Source of the DNA: Eubacterium multiforme
GTDB lineage: Bacteria > Bacillota > Clostridia > Clostridiales > Clostridiaceae
Assembly (NCBI RefSeq): GCF_030813415.1
Contig: NZ_JAUSUF010000015.1
Span: 1 to 46,272, forward strand
DNA length: 46,272 nt
Direction: 5' to 3'
The stretch's first letter is position 1, and each line of letters opens with the position of its first letter. The translations under genes and the position numbers were made by a program. This document shows positions 1 through 8,078 of this stretch, piece after piece. Under the pieces are notes generated by a model. The model was not told where the DNA came from. It ran no database searches and was given only the letters and a program-made list of their open reading frames with translations.

Positions 1-100
1 GGTTGGCAAACCGTTTCGATGTGCGAGTAGCACAGCCAGTAACATGCCCTTATAGGGCTAGAGCAAACCACCCGTTTTACGGGTGGTCATGATTTTGAGC
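1..100 (+). mobile_element. Right-end remnant of an IS200/IS605-type element (possible omega-RNA 3' part)
   Basis: This stretch is clearly richer in G+C than everything that follows. It holds two perfect tight hairpins: GCCCT/AGGGC (46-50 with 54-58, loop TAT) and ACCACCCGT/ACGGGTGGT (67-75 with 79-87, loop TTT). A subterminal G+C-rich hairpin followed by a short tail is typical of IS200/IS605 right ends, where the same sequence forms the scaffold of the TnpB guide RNA. No tnpA or tnpB coding sequence lies inside the window; short reading frames here all stop within about 30 codons. The base composition and hairpins are seen directly. The family assignment is from memory of such ends, and the exact boundary (probably near 88-110) is not resolved. 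It could instead be the terminator or structured end of an unrelated upstream gene. Confidence 0.45.
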
Positions 101-201
101 TAAGGGCAGTTTAAGAAAAAAGTTATAAATTACATTATAAAAATGGTTTAAAATATAGAATGTAAGTAAATAATTTTATATTGATAGCAAATTAACATAT
201 T

Positions 202-229
202 TTGTAGGGGTATAAAAATGTGATATAAT
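202..229 (+). promoter_or_regulatory. Promoter of the wall-polymer locus
   Basis: An extended -10 (TGATATAAT, 221-229) is preceded 16 bases upstream by a weak -35 (TTGTAG, 202-207). It lies about 30 bases before the ribosome site of the first permease gene and is the only promoter-like element between the mobile-element remnant and that gene. Confidence 0.55.
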
Positions 230-262
230 GTAGGCGTTATAATATAAGTAAGGAGAATGAAC

Positions 263-1075
263 ATGAAGTTTACAGAAAGTATTAAGGTTGTGGCAAATGA
301 ACATATGAAAAATTCCTTTCAAATAGTAAACATGGCTAAGAAGGATTTAAAGAAACAATTTTCTGGTACAGCACTAGGAATATTATGGCCAATAATTAAG
401 AATATGATATATGTTTTTGCATATTGGTTTACTATACAAATAGGATTAAAGGGTACAACATCAGTAGGATTTCCTTATATTATATGGTTACTTATAGGTT
501 TAGTACCATGGTTTTTTATAAGAGATACATTGGTTCCTGCTGCTAGTTCAATAAGAAAAAATAGATATTTAGTTACAAAGATAGTATTCCCAACATCAAT
601 AATACCTACTTTTAAAGTCCTATCTGGATTTATTAGTAGCTTTTTATTTATAATAATAGCATTTTTAATGTGTATTTGTTCAGGAATATATCCAGATATA
701 TATTGGTTACAAATAATTTATTATGCATTTGCTGCATTTATGTTATTAGCTGCAATATCACTAACAACATCTGCATTAGTTGTAGTTAGTAGAGATGTTG
801 AGTTTTTCTTAAATTCAATAATTGTTTTAATATTTTGGATTAGTCCTATACTATGGCCTATAACTAATATAAAAACTCCGTTATTAAGATTTATTGTAAA
901 ATTAAATCCATTTTTTTATTTTATACAAGGATTTAGAGACTCAATACTTTATCATAAGTGGTTTTGGGAAAGTCCTATGTTAACACTATATTTTTGGGGA
1001 GTAGTTTTAATTTTATTAGCTATAGGAATATTTATACACGGTAAATTAAGAGATTACTTTGCAGACATATTATAG
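263..1075 (+). CDS. Teichoic acid/polysaccharide ABC exporter, permease subunit (TagG-like)
   Basis: Membrane subunit of an ABC-2 type exporter that would move a lipid-linked wall or surface polymer across the cytoplasmic membrane. The 270-residue protein has about six hydrophobic segments and the ABC-2 features of the TagG/Wzm family. These include an N-terminal cytoplasmic helix (KKDLKKQFSGTALGILWPII) before the first membrane span and a conserved end region containing NPFFYFIQGFRDS. The start at 263 is preferred over an ATG six bases upstream, because that ATG abuts the AGGAGA ribosome site (251-256) whereas 263 sits at normal spacing. The ATPase partner follows after 13 bases, and polyol-phosphate polymerases come next, which supports wall teichoic acid or a similar polymer as cargo. 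The exact polymer cannot be read from sequence. Confidence 0.85.
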   Translation: MKFTESIKVVANEHMKNSFQIVNMAKKDLKKQFSGTALGILWPIIKNMIYVFAYWFTIQIGLKGTTSVGFPYIIWLLIGLVPWFFIRDTLVPAASSIRKNRYLVTKIVFPTSIIPTFKVLSGFISSFLFIIIAFLMCICSGIYPDIYWLQIIYYAFAAFMLLAAISLTTSALVVVSRDVEFFLNSIIVLIFWISPILWPITNIKTPLLRFIVKLNPFFYFIQGFRDSILYHKWFWESPMLTLYFWGVVLILLAIGIFIHGKLRDYFADIL

Positions 1076-1088
1076 GAGTGATGAGAGA

Positions 1089-2267
1089 ATGTATGCTATA
1101 AAAATAAATAATATATCAAAAACATACAGAATATATCAAAAACCCTTTAAAAGAGTTGTTGATTTAATATTTAACAAAAAACATTATACAGAATATAATG
1201 CTTTAGATAAAATAAATGTAGAAATACCAAAAGGTGAAGCAGTAGGAGTTCTTGGAAAAAATGGAGCTGGTAAATCAACACTACTAAAGATAATTACAGG
1301 AGTTGTAAAACCTACTAGTGGAAATGTTGATATAAAAGGTAAAATATCAGCAATATTAGAATTAAATTCAGGTTTTGATCAAGAACTTACAGGATATGAA
1401 AATGTATATGTAAAGGGTGCTATATTAGGCTATAAAAAAGAAGAAATGGATAAGAAAATAGATGAAATTATAGCATTTGCTGATATTGGAGATTATATAA
1501 ATCAACCAGTAAGAACATATTCAAGTGGTATGAAAGCAAGACTTGGATTTGCTATTTCAGTAAATGTAGACCCTGATGTTTTAATAGTAGATGAAGCATT
1601 ATCTGTTGGTGATGATATCTTTAAGACAAAATGTTTAAGAAGAATGAGTGAATTTAGAAAACAAGGTAAAACTATATTCTTTGTAAGTCACTCATTATAT
1701 ACAGTTGGATCATTTTGTACTAAATGTATGTGGATTAAAGATGGAAAATTAGTAGATTACGGTCCTACTAAGGAAGTTATGACTAAGTATGAAAACTTCT
1801 TAAAGGAAGAAAAAGCTAAGGATAAGAAAAAGAAAAAAGCTGAAGGTAAAAACGAAAAAAGCAAAAAAGACTATATAGAAGTTAAAAACTTTAAGTTTGA
1901 AAATAATGGAAAATTTAACTTTGGTGAAGATATAGTATATTCTTTTGATTATGAAGTAAAAGAAAAGATGGATAACTTAAAGTGGTCATTTACAATAAGG
2001 GATGCATCTACAAACTTAATCTATTCAAGTGATAAAATGGATGAAGAATACTTAATTAAAAATGATATTGGAAAGCATAGAATAGAACTTAAGGTGAAAA
2101 ATGTATTATTGCCTGGAAAATATTTATTATCTGGAGAATTAAGAGAAGGAACAGGAATATTCTTTGTAGGATATTCAAATAAAAGAGAATTCAGTGTAGA
2201 ATATAGTGACAAGAAAAAGGGCAATGGTGTAGTTTTCATAGAACATGAAGTTTTGAATAATAATTAA
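1089..2267 (+). CDS. Teichoic acid/polysaccharide ABC exporter, ATPase subunit (TagH/Wzt-like)
   Basis: Nucleotide-binding partner of the upstream permease. The 392-residue protein has Walker A GKNGAGKS at 56-63, a signature written YSSGM at 144-148 (the form usual in polysaccharide exporters), Walker B VLIVDE at 164-169 and the switch His at about 201. A lysine-rich linker (about 239-260) joins the ATPase to a C-terminal beta-rich domain of some 130 residues, like the Wzt C-terminal domain that recognises polymer ends. I place the start at 1089: AGGAGTG (1074-1080) is correctly spaced for it. An in-frame ATG at 1059 would lie inside the permease gene without a ribosome site. It is tightly coupled to the permease and followed after 11 bases by a polymerase gene. 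Confidence 0.88.
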   Translation: MYAIKINNISKTYRIYQKPFKRVVDLIFNKKHYTEYNALDKINVEIPKGEAVGVLGKNGAGKSTLLKIITGVVKPTSGNVDIKGKISAILELNSGFDQELTGYENVYVKGAILGYKKEEMDKKIDEIIAFADIGDYINQPVRTYSSGMKARLGFAISVNVDPDVLIVDEALSVGDDIFKTKCLRRMSEFRKQGKTIFFVSHSLYTVGSFCTKCMWIKDGKLVDYGPTKEVMTKYENFLKEEKAKDKKKKKAEGKNEKSKKDYIEVKNFKFENNGKFNFGEDIVYSFDYEVKEKMDNLKWSFTIRDASTNLIYSSDKMDEEYLIKNDIGKHRIELKVKNVLLPGKYLLSGELREGTGIFFVGYSNKREFSVEYSDKKKGNGVVFIEHEVLNNN

Positions 2268-2278
2268 GGTGAGAAGAT

Positions 2279-3967
2279 ATGAATAATTTAATATGTGTAA
2301 GTGAAAGTTTAGATTGGGACAGGTCGAAGGATAGAGTATATATAAGAGGGTATGCCTTAATTGAAGGTATAAACATAGAGAAAGATTATAAGGTGAAAAA
2401 ATCATTATATATAGATAATGGTAAAAAAAAGTTTATAATGCCTGTCCAAAATCAATTAAGATTAGATATAACTAAAAAGTATGGAAAAGATGGATCAAAT
2501 TATAATTATGCAGGCTTTGAAGGTTTTATAGATTTAAGTAGTATAGATAATATGCATCCATTATCAGAAGGTAAATGGAATGTTGGTATATACATAAATG
2601 CTGACGGAATAGAAATGGAAGGCAATTTACGGTATATTAAAAAAAGAAAGGGGCTAGTTGATATAATTCCTAAAGAAATGAAATCTAGTAAAATAAATAA
2701 CATTAAAAAAATAGATTTACAACTTGAGGATGAAGAATTAGTAATAAAATCAACAAACGAAAAAGTATCTTGTGGAAAATACATAGTAACAAATGTTTTA
2801 AATAGTAAATTTGTAGATAAATTTAAAAAGAAACTTTTAAAAGGTAAAAGAGCCTTTGGAAATTTTGTTTTAAGAAGTATATATAGAATTTTAAAATTAC
2901 AAAAGATAAAAAATAATAGAGTTGTATTTTTATCAGATAGTAGAGTAGATTTTACTGGTAATTTTGAATTCGTTTATAATGAATTAAAATCAAGAGGTGG
3001 GTATGACATAAAATATATGTTAAAACCTAGTATAGATGCAAAGAGATCATTAAAGGAAATGCTAACATTTGTACAATATATTTCAACTAGTAAGTATATT
3101 TTATTAGATGATTATTATCCACAAATATATAAATACAAAATAAAAAAAGATGTAGAAGTAATACAATTATGGCATGCAACAGGTGCTTTTAAGACTTTTG
3201 GATTTAGTAGAATAGGTAAAAAAGGTGGACCTAAGGTTAAATCTAAAAACCATAGAAATTATACAAAAGCTATTGTAAGTTCAGAAGATATTAGAATACA
3301 TTATGCAGAAGCCTTTGGAATATCAGAAGAAAAAGTTGTTGCAACAGGAGTTCCGAGAACTGATATATTCTTTGATGAGAATTATAAAAATAAAAAATTA
3401 AGTGAAATATATAGTAAGTATCCTATGTTAAAGGATAAAAAGGTTATAATGTTTGCACCTACATTTAGGGGAAATGGGCAAAAAACTGCAACTTATGATT
3501 TTGAGGAATTTGATGTTAAGAGACTAAAAGAAAAACTTGGAGATGAATATATAATAATCTCTAAATTACATCCATTTATTAAAGAAAAAATGTATATTCC
3601 AAAAGATTGTAAAAACTTTATAATAGATTTATCAAAGGAAAGAGAAATTAATGATTTATTATTTGTTGCAGATATATTAATTACAGATTACTCTTCAGTA
3701 TGTTTTGAATATTCATTATTAAATAAACCTATGATATTCTTTGCATATGATTTAGAGGACTATATTGCATCAAGAGATTTCTACTATCCTTATGAAACAT
3801 TTGTTCCAGGACCTATAGCTAGAAGTACTGATGACATTATAAATATAGTGTTAAATAAAAAGTTTGAAACTGAAAAGTTAGAAAAATTCAGAAAAACATT
3901 CTTTGATCACTTTGATGGAAAATCAACACAAAGAGTAGTAGATACATTATTAAAAATTGAGAAATAA
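2279..3967 (+). CDS. CDP-glycerol/CDP-ribitol:polyol-phosphate transferase (TagF/TarL-like) with extra N-terminal domain
   Basis: Transfers polyol-phosphate units from a CDP-activated donor to a membrane-linked acceptor during teichoic-type polymer synthesis. The catalytic half (about 200-562) carries the family's WHA (298-300), GVPRTDIFF (357-365), APTFRG (393-398), KLHPF (429-433) and DYSS (470-473) motifs. The two His residues, in WHA and KLHPF, match the catalytic pair known in TagF. About 195 residues precede this core: a beta-rich stretch (about 15-125) of the sort seen as an accessory N-terminal domain in TagF/TarL relatives, then a basic amphipathic segment that probably contacts the membrane. 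The AAGGTGAGA ribosome site just upstream supports the start. Whether the unit is glycerol- or ribitol-phosphate is not decided by motifs; TarI and TarJ downstream favour ribitol. Confidence 0.87.
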   Translation: MNNLICVSESLDWDRSKDRVYIRGYALIEGINIEKDYKVKKSLYIDNGKKKFIMPVQNQLRLDITKKYGKDGSNYNYAGFEGFIDLSSIDNMHPLSEGKWNVGIYINADGIEMEGNLRYIKKRKGLVDIIPKEMKSSKINNIKKIDLQLEDEELVIKSTNEKVSCGKYIVTNVLNSKFVDKFKKKLLKGKRAFGNFVLRSIYRILKLQKIKNNRVVFLSDSRVDFTGNFEFVYNELKSRGGYDIKYMLKPSIDAKRSLKEMLTFVQYISTSKYILLDDYYPQIYKYKIKKDVEVIQLWHATGAFKTFGFSRIGKKGGPKVKSKNHRNYTKAIVSSEDIRIHYAEAFGISEEKVVATGVPRTDIFFDENYKNKKLSEIYSKYPMLKDKKVIMFAPTFRGNGQKTATYDFEEFDVKRLKEKLGDEYIIISKLHPFIKEKMYIPKDCKNFIIDLSKEREINDLLFVADILITDYSSVCFEYSLLNKPMIFFAYDLEDYIASRDFYYPYETFVPGPIARSTDDIINIVLNKKFETEKLEKFRKTFFDHFDGKSTQRVVDTLLKIEK

Positions 3968-4008
3968 AAATTAATATAAAAATAGAATTATTTTATGGGA
4001 GTGATGAT

Positions 4009-4731
4009 ATGATTTACGCAGAGATATTAGCAGGTGGTAAGGGTACTCGTATGGGTAACACTGAAATGCCAAAACAATTTTTAAAAATTGGAGATAAGCC
4101 AATAATAATTCATACAGTTGAGACTTTTTTATTAAATGTAAGATTTAATAAAATAATAATTACAACACCAAAACAATGGATACAACATACTAGTGACCTA
4201 ATAAATAAGTACATACCAGAAAACTTAAGAGGAAAAATTGCAGTATGTGCTGGTGGAACAGATAGAAATGAATCAATAATGAGCGGAATAAGATACATTG
4301 AAGAAGAGTTTGGAATAAACGAAGAAGATATAATAGTAACTCACGATGCAGTAAGACCATTTTTAACTCATAGAATAATAAATGACAATATTGATGCGGC
4401 TTTAGAAACTGGTGCTTGTGATACTGTTGTTCCTGCATTTGATACAATAGTTGAATCTGTAGATGGAAACATAATAAGTGATATTCCAAGACGTGATTTT
4501 ATGTATCAAGGACAAACACCTCAAAGTTTTAACATAAAAGAATTAACTAAATTATATAACTCATTATCAGATGACGAAAAGAAAATATTAACTGATGCTG
4601 CAAAAATATTTGTTGTTAAAGGAAAAGATGTTAAGTTAGTTAAAGGAGAAGTTTTCAATATGAAAATAACTACTCCATATGATTTAAAACTAGCAAATGC
4701 TTTAGTGAGGGATGATATAAATGATAAATAA
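4009..4731 (+). CDS. tarI: Ribitol-5-phosphate cytidylyltransferase (TarI; IspD family)
   Basis: Would make CDP-ribitol from D-ribitol 5-phosphate and CTP. The 240-residue protein is an IspD-type nucleotidyltransferase. It has the CTP-binding loop LAGGKGTRMG (about 7-16) followed by MPKQF, a THDAVRPF motif, and the PRRDFMYQGQTPQSF and KITTPYDLKLA regions near the end. IspD itself is very similar, but this gene overlaps a tarJ-like reductase by 11 bases and sits among polyol-phosphate transferases, which decides for TarI. A GGGAGTGAT ribosome site precedes the ATG. The residue that separates TarI from IspD was not analysed, so the substrate assignment rests mainly on gene pairing. Confidence 0.85.
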   Translation: MIYAEILAGGKGTRMGNTEMPKQFLKIGDKPIIIHTVETFLLNVRFNKIIITTPKQWIQHTSDLINKYIPENLRGKIAVCAGGTDRNESIMSGIRYIEEEFGINEEDIIVTHDAVRPFLTHRIINDNIDAALETGACDTVVPAFDTIVESVDGNIISDIPRRDFMYQGQTPQSFNIKELTKLYNSLSDDEKKILTDAAKIFVVKGKDVKLVKGEVFNMKITTPYDLKLANALVRDDINDK

Positions 4732-5740
4732 GGTATATAGATTAATAGCACCTAAGCAGATCACTGTAGAATTTGAAGAGAGAAGCTTAGATGGAGAAGG
4801 AATAATTGTAAGACCTACAAGATTATCAATATGTGCAGCAGACCAAAGATATTACACTGGAACAAGAGGTAAGGAAGCTATGAGAAAGAAACTTCCAATG
4901 GCTCTTATTCATGAAGGTGTTGGAGAAGTTATATATGATCCAAAGGGAGAATTTAATCCTGGAGATACAGTTGTTATGATACCTAATACTCCAACTGAAG
5001 ATGATAAAGTAATTGCAGAAAATTATTTAAGAACAAGTAAGTTTAGAGCTAGTGGATATGATGGATTTTTACAACAATATGTATTTATGGGAAGAGATCG
5101 TATAATAAAATACGATAACATAAATCATGATGTTGCATCATTCTTAGAGCTTATAAGTGTTTCAGCACATTCAATAGATAGATTTGACAAGAAAGCTCAT
5201 GCAAGAAGAAATACAATAGGTATTTGGGGAGATGGTAATGTAGGATTTATAACATCATTAATCCTTAAAAAGAAATTCCCAAATGCAAAGATAATAGTTT
5301 TTGGTAAAAATGAAGAAAAGTTAAACTTCTTCTCATTTGTTGATGAAACTTACCAAATAGATAGTATTCCAGATGATTTAAGAGTAGATCATGCTTTTGA
5401 GGCAGTTGGTGGAAAAGGAAGCCAATATGCAATAGACCAAATTATAGATTACATAAATCCAGAAGGTGTAATTGCTATACTTGGAGTTTCAGAAAATCCA
5501 GTTCCTATAAATACTAGAATGGTTCTAGAAAAAGGATTAACTATAGTAGGTAGCAGCAGAAGCGGAAGAGTAGATTTTAAAGCAGCTGTAGATTTCTTAG
5601 AAGCACATGAAGATGCTCAAAATCAATTACAAAAATTAATATCAGCAGTAATTGATGTAAGAGGAATAGAAGATATAGTAAAAGGATTTGAACATGACTT
5701 AACAACTCCATTTAAAACTGTTTTAGATTGGAGAGTTTAA
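4721..5740 (+). CDS. tarJ: Ribulose-5-phosphate reductase (TarJ; zinc alcohol dehydrogenase family)
   Basis: Reduces D-ribulose 5-phosphate to D-ribitol 5-phosphate with NADPH, supplying TarI. The 339-residue medium-chain dehydrogenase has a likely zinc site: Cys in SICAADQRYY near residue 38 and the His-Glu pair in ALIHEGVGE near 64-65. A Rossmann nucleotide-binding loop, GIWGDGNVGF, begins at about 166. The gene begins inside the end of tarI, so translation is probably coupled. This TarI-TarJ order is the one described in staphylococcal and streptococcal ribitol teichoic acid loci. A hairpin just after the stop suggests that some transcripts end here. Confidence 0.88.
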   Translation: MINKVYRLIAPKQITVEFEERSLDGEGIIVRPTRLSICAADQRYYTGTRGKEAMRKKLPMALIHEGVGEVIYDPKGEFNPGDTVVMIPNTPTEDDKVIAENYLRTSKFRASGYDGFLQQYVFMGRDRIIKYDNINHDVASFLELISVSAHSIDRFDKKAHARRNTIGIWGDGNVGFITSLILKKKFPNAKIIVFGKNEEKLNFFSFVDETYQIDSIPDDLRVDHAFEAVGGKGSQYAIDQIIDYINPEGVIAILGVSENPVPINTRMVLEKGLTIVGSSRSGRVDFKAAVDFLEAHEDAQNQLQKLISAVIDVRGIEDIVKGFEHDLTTPFKTVLDWRV

Positions 5741-5751
5741 TCTTAATAAAT

Positions 5752-5777
5752 AAAGACCCTTTAAAAAAGGGTCTTTA
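5752..5777 (+). terminator. Hairpin terminator after tarJ
   Basis: An 11-base-pair perfect stem, AAAGACCCTTT (5752-5762) with AAAGGGTCTTT (5766-5776) and loop AAA, follows the tarJ stop. The U tract is short (interrupted TTTAAAT), so it may be a partial terminator that lowers expression of the downstream glycosyltransferase genes. Confidence 0.65.
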
Positions 5778-5806
5778 AATCTATCTTAAGGTGAGGATTT
5801 CAATAA

Positions 5807-6958
5807 ATGAAGACGTTAGAGAGAGTAATATTAAAATATCTATTAAGGATTGTATACTACTTTTCATATATATTTAGAGTTAAGAAAAGAATAGTGTTTG
5901 CAACCTATAGAAATGATACTATGAATGGTAATTTTAAATATATATACGATGAAATAAAATCAAGAAATTTAGACTATGAGTGTGTTTTCCTTTATGAAAA
6001 GTTTAATAGAGGATTAAAGGGAATAATAAAATATTTTGGACATATGATGAAGGCAACATATTATATGGCAACATCAGAGTATTTTTTAATAGATGACTTT
6101 TATTTTCCAGTTTATACAGTAAAAAAACTTAGAAAAAATACTGAAGTAGTCCAAGTTTGGCATGCTTGTGGAGCCTTTAAAAAATTTGGATTTAGTATAC
6201 TAGACAAAAATTTTGGTGCAGATAATAACTATGTAAAGTACATTCCAATTCATACTAATTATTCTCATGTTTTAGTTAGTTCAAAGGAAGTTGCTAAGTA
6301 TTATGCAGAAGCATTTAACATGAGTGAGGACAATATAGACCCAATAGGAATACCAAGAACAGATATATTCTTTAATGAAGATATGAAAAATAAAGCAAGA
6401 GATAATGTTTATAGTAAATATCCAGCCCTTAAAGGTAAAAATATAGTATTGTATGCTCCAACCTTTAGAGGAAACAGTCAATCAGATGCTAAAATGGATA
6501 TAAGTTTTGATGTTGAAAAAGTAGTTAATGAATTACCAGAAGGTTATGTATTAGCACTTAAGATGCATCCCTTTGTAAAGGATAGTATTAATATAAAAAA
6601 TGATAGAGTTATTGATTTATCAGATTATCCAGCAATAAATGATATTTTAATAATGACAGATTTACTTATTACAGATTATTCATCAATAGTATTTGAGTAT
6701 TCATTATTAGAAAGACCTATGATTTTTTATGCAGATGATTTAGATTGCTATGAGCATGAAAGAGATTTTTATTATCCATATGAAAGTTTTGTACCAGGAC
6801 CAATAGTAAAAAATACAGAAGAACTTATAGATGTATTAAATAATAATAGTTGTGATTATGGCAAGATAAGAGATTTTAAAAATAAATTTTTTGACTATTC
6901 AGATGGGTTAGCATCAAAAAGATTTGTAGATAAAATAATTTTAAAGAAGGACATTTAG
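5807..6958 (+). CDS. CDP-glycerol/CDP-ribitol:polyol-phosphate transferase, short form (TagB/TarK-like)
   Basis: Second polyol-phosphate transferase of the locus. At 383 residues it is essentially only the catalytic domain, with WHA (118-120), GIPRTDIFF (181-189), APTFRG (217-222), KMHPF (252-256) and DYSS (290-293). The first about 30 residues form a basic, aromatic amphipathic helix likely to bind the membrane. It resembles the core of the enzyme at 2279-3967 but lacks that protein's N-terminal domain, so the two may divide the work of priming (short form) and polymerising (long form), as TagB and TagF do. That division is inference. AAGGTGAGG precedes the ATG, and the next gene starts 8 bases after the stop. 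Confidence 0.86.
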   Translation: MKTLERVILKYLLRIVYYFSYIFRVKKRIVFATYRNDTMNGNFKYIYDEIKSRNLDYECVFLYEKFNRGLKGIIKYFGHMMKATYYMATSEYFLIDDFYFPVYTVKKLRKNTEVVQVWHACGAFKKFGFSILDKNFGADNNYVKYIPIHTNYSHVLVSSKEVAKYYAEAFNMSEDNIDPIGIPRTDIFFNEDMKNKARDNVYSKYPALKGKNIVLYAPTFRGNSQSDAKMDISFDVEKVVNELPEGYVLALKMHPFVKDSINIKNDRVIDLSDYPAINDILIMTDLLITDYSSIVFEYSLLERPMIFYADDLDCYEHERDFYYPYESFVPGPIVKNTEELIDVLNNNSCDYGKIRDFKNKFFDYSDGLASKRFVDKIILKKDI

Positions 6959-6966
6959 GTGAATTT

Positions 6967-7437
6967 ATGAAGAAGGTTATATTTATATCATCAACTGGTG
7001 GACATTTATCTGAGTTAATGCAATTACAAAGTATATTTAATAAATATGATTATCATATAATAACTGAAAAAAACGATACTACCTTAAAATTAAAAGATAA
7101 GTATGGAGATAGAATAAGTTACTTAGTATATGGTGCAAGAAATTATATGTTAAGCTACATGTTTAAGTTTCCATATAATATAATAAAGTCATTTTTCCTA
7201 TATTTAAAAATAAAGCCAGATGTAATTGTAACAACTGGTGCACATACAGCAGTACCAATATGTTATATTGCTAAATTATTTAAAAAGAAGATTATCTTTA
7301 TTGAAACATTTGCTAGAGTTCAATCTAAGAGTATGTCAGGGAAAATGATAAATAAAATTGCAGATGTATTTTTAGTGCAACATGAGGAAATGCTTAAAGT
7401 TTATGATAATGCAATATATGAAGGAGAACTTTATTAA
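6967..7437 (+). CDS. Glycosyltransferase accessory subunit, PssD/Alg14-like
   Basis: Membrane-anchoring half of a two-protein UDP-sugar glycosyltransferase. The 156-residue protein opens with FISSTGGHLSELMQL, the Gly-rich N-terminal loop of Alg14/PssD/Cps14F proteins. It also contains the conserved VTTGAHTAVPICYIAKL region, where the family usually has TTGA-P. The catalytic partner (PssE/Alg13-like) follows with a TAATG stop-start overlap, the normal arrangement for this pair. Its acceptor is presumably the lipid-linked polymer or linkage unit of this locus. The sugar donor cannot be predicted. Confidence 0.85.
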   Translation: MKKVIFISSTGGHLSELMQLQSIFNKYDYHIITEKNDTTLKLKDKYGDRISYLVYGARNYMLSYMFKFPYNIIKSFFLYLKIKPDVIVTTGAHTAVPICYIAKLFKKKIIFIETFARVQSKSMSGKMINKIADVFLVQHEEMLKVYDNAIYEGELY

Positions 7438-7904
7438 TGATATTTGTTATTTTAGGAACTCATGAATTAGAATTTAAAAGATTGCTTGAATATTTAGAGA
7501 AGATGAATATTAATGAGGAAGTAGTTATACAATCAGGTAATACTCATTTTACTTCAAATAAATATAAGATAATACCATTTTTAGATCCTAATGAATTTAA
7601 GAATTATATAGAAAAAAGTGATTTAGTTATAACTCATGGTGGTGTTGGGTCAATACTTACAGGTCTTAGATATAAGAAAAAGGTAATAACAATGCCAAGG
7701 CTTTCAAAGTATAAGGAGCATAATGATGATCATCAATTAGAAATATGCAATAAGCTTTCAAAGGATGGTTATACAATTAATTGTACTGATTATGAATCAC
7801 TAGAAAGTGCAATTGAAAATTATAAAAATATAGAATTAAAGTCATATAACTTTGATAATAGCAAACTTATAAACTTTATAAGTAAAACAATAGATACTAT
7901 TTAA
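7437..7904 (+). CDS. Glycosyltransferase catalytic subunit, PssE/Alg13-like
   Basis: The 155-residue partner of the preceding gene. It corresponds to the C-terminal half of GT-B fold enzymes such as MurG, with the donor-binding motif ITHGGVGSILTGL and a basic-acidic stretch PRLSKYKEHNDDHQLE that matches the nucleotide-sugar site of Alg13/PssE proteins. Its ATG overlaps the upstream TAA, implying coupled translation and a stoichiometric complex. It is the last gene of the wall-polymer locus and is followed by a strong terminator. Confidence 0.86.
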   Translation: MIFVILGTHELEFKRLLEYLEKMNINEEVVIQSGNTHFTSNKYKIIPFLDPNEFKNYIEKSDLVITHGGVGSILTGLRYKKKVITMPRLSKYKEHNDDHQLEICNKLSKDGYTINCTDYESLESAIENYKNIELKSYNFDNSKLINFISKTIDTI

Positions 7905-7935
7905 AGTAAGTATTTTTTTATTATGATTTAAAGAT

Positions 7936-7977
7936 AAGGCAAAACAATAAGCTAAGATATATTGTTTTGCCTTTTTG
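7936..7977 (+). terminator. Terminator of the wall-polymer locus
   Basis: A 13-base-pair perfect stem, AAGGCAAAACAAT (7936-7948) with ATTGTTTTGCCTT (7961-7973), with a 12-base loop and a T run. It separates the wall locus from the Card1-like gene. Confidence 0.85.
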
Positions 7978-8078
7978 TTATATTATAGTTTATCTAAAAT
8001 TAAAATAAGGGTATTTTTGAATTAAAGGAATCTTTAAGGGTTAAATTAAATATATAAGAACTTTTAAGGAGAAAAGCT

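Noticed and set aside
3..89. Tail of a transposase reading frame at the window start
   Set aside because: The longest open frame from the left edge is about 29 codons, runs through the hairpins and shows no recognisable TnpB end.
1059..1088. Upstream ATG start for the TagH-like ATPase
   Set aside because: It lies within the permease gene without a ribosome site. The ATG at 1089 has AGGAGTG at proper spacing and gives the normal family N-terminus.
4190..4489. Minus-strand open frame opposite tarI
   Set aside because: It lies wholly inside a well-supported gene, is Leu/His-rich from antisense codon bias and lacks a ribosome site. The same holds for other antisense frames opposite rnfD, the hydrogenase and the ABC-class ATPase.
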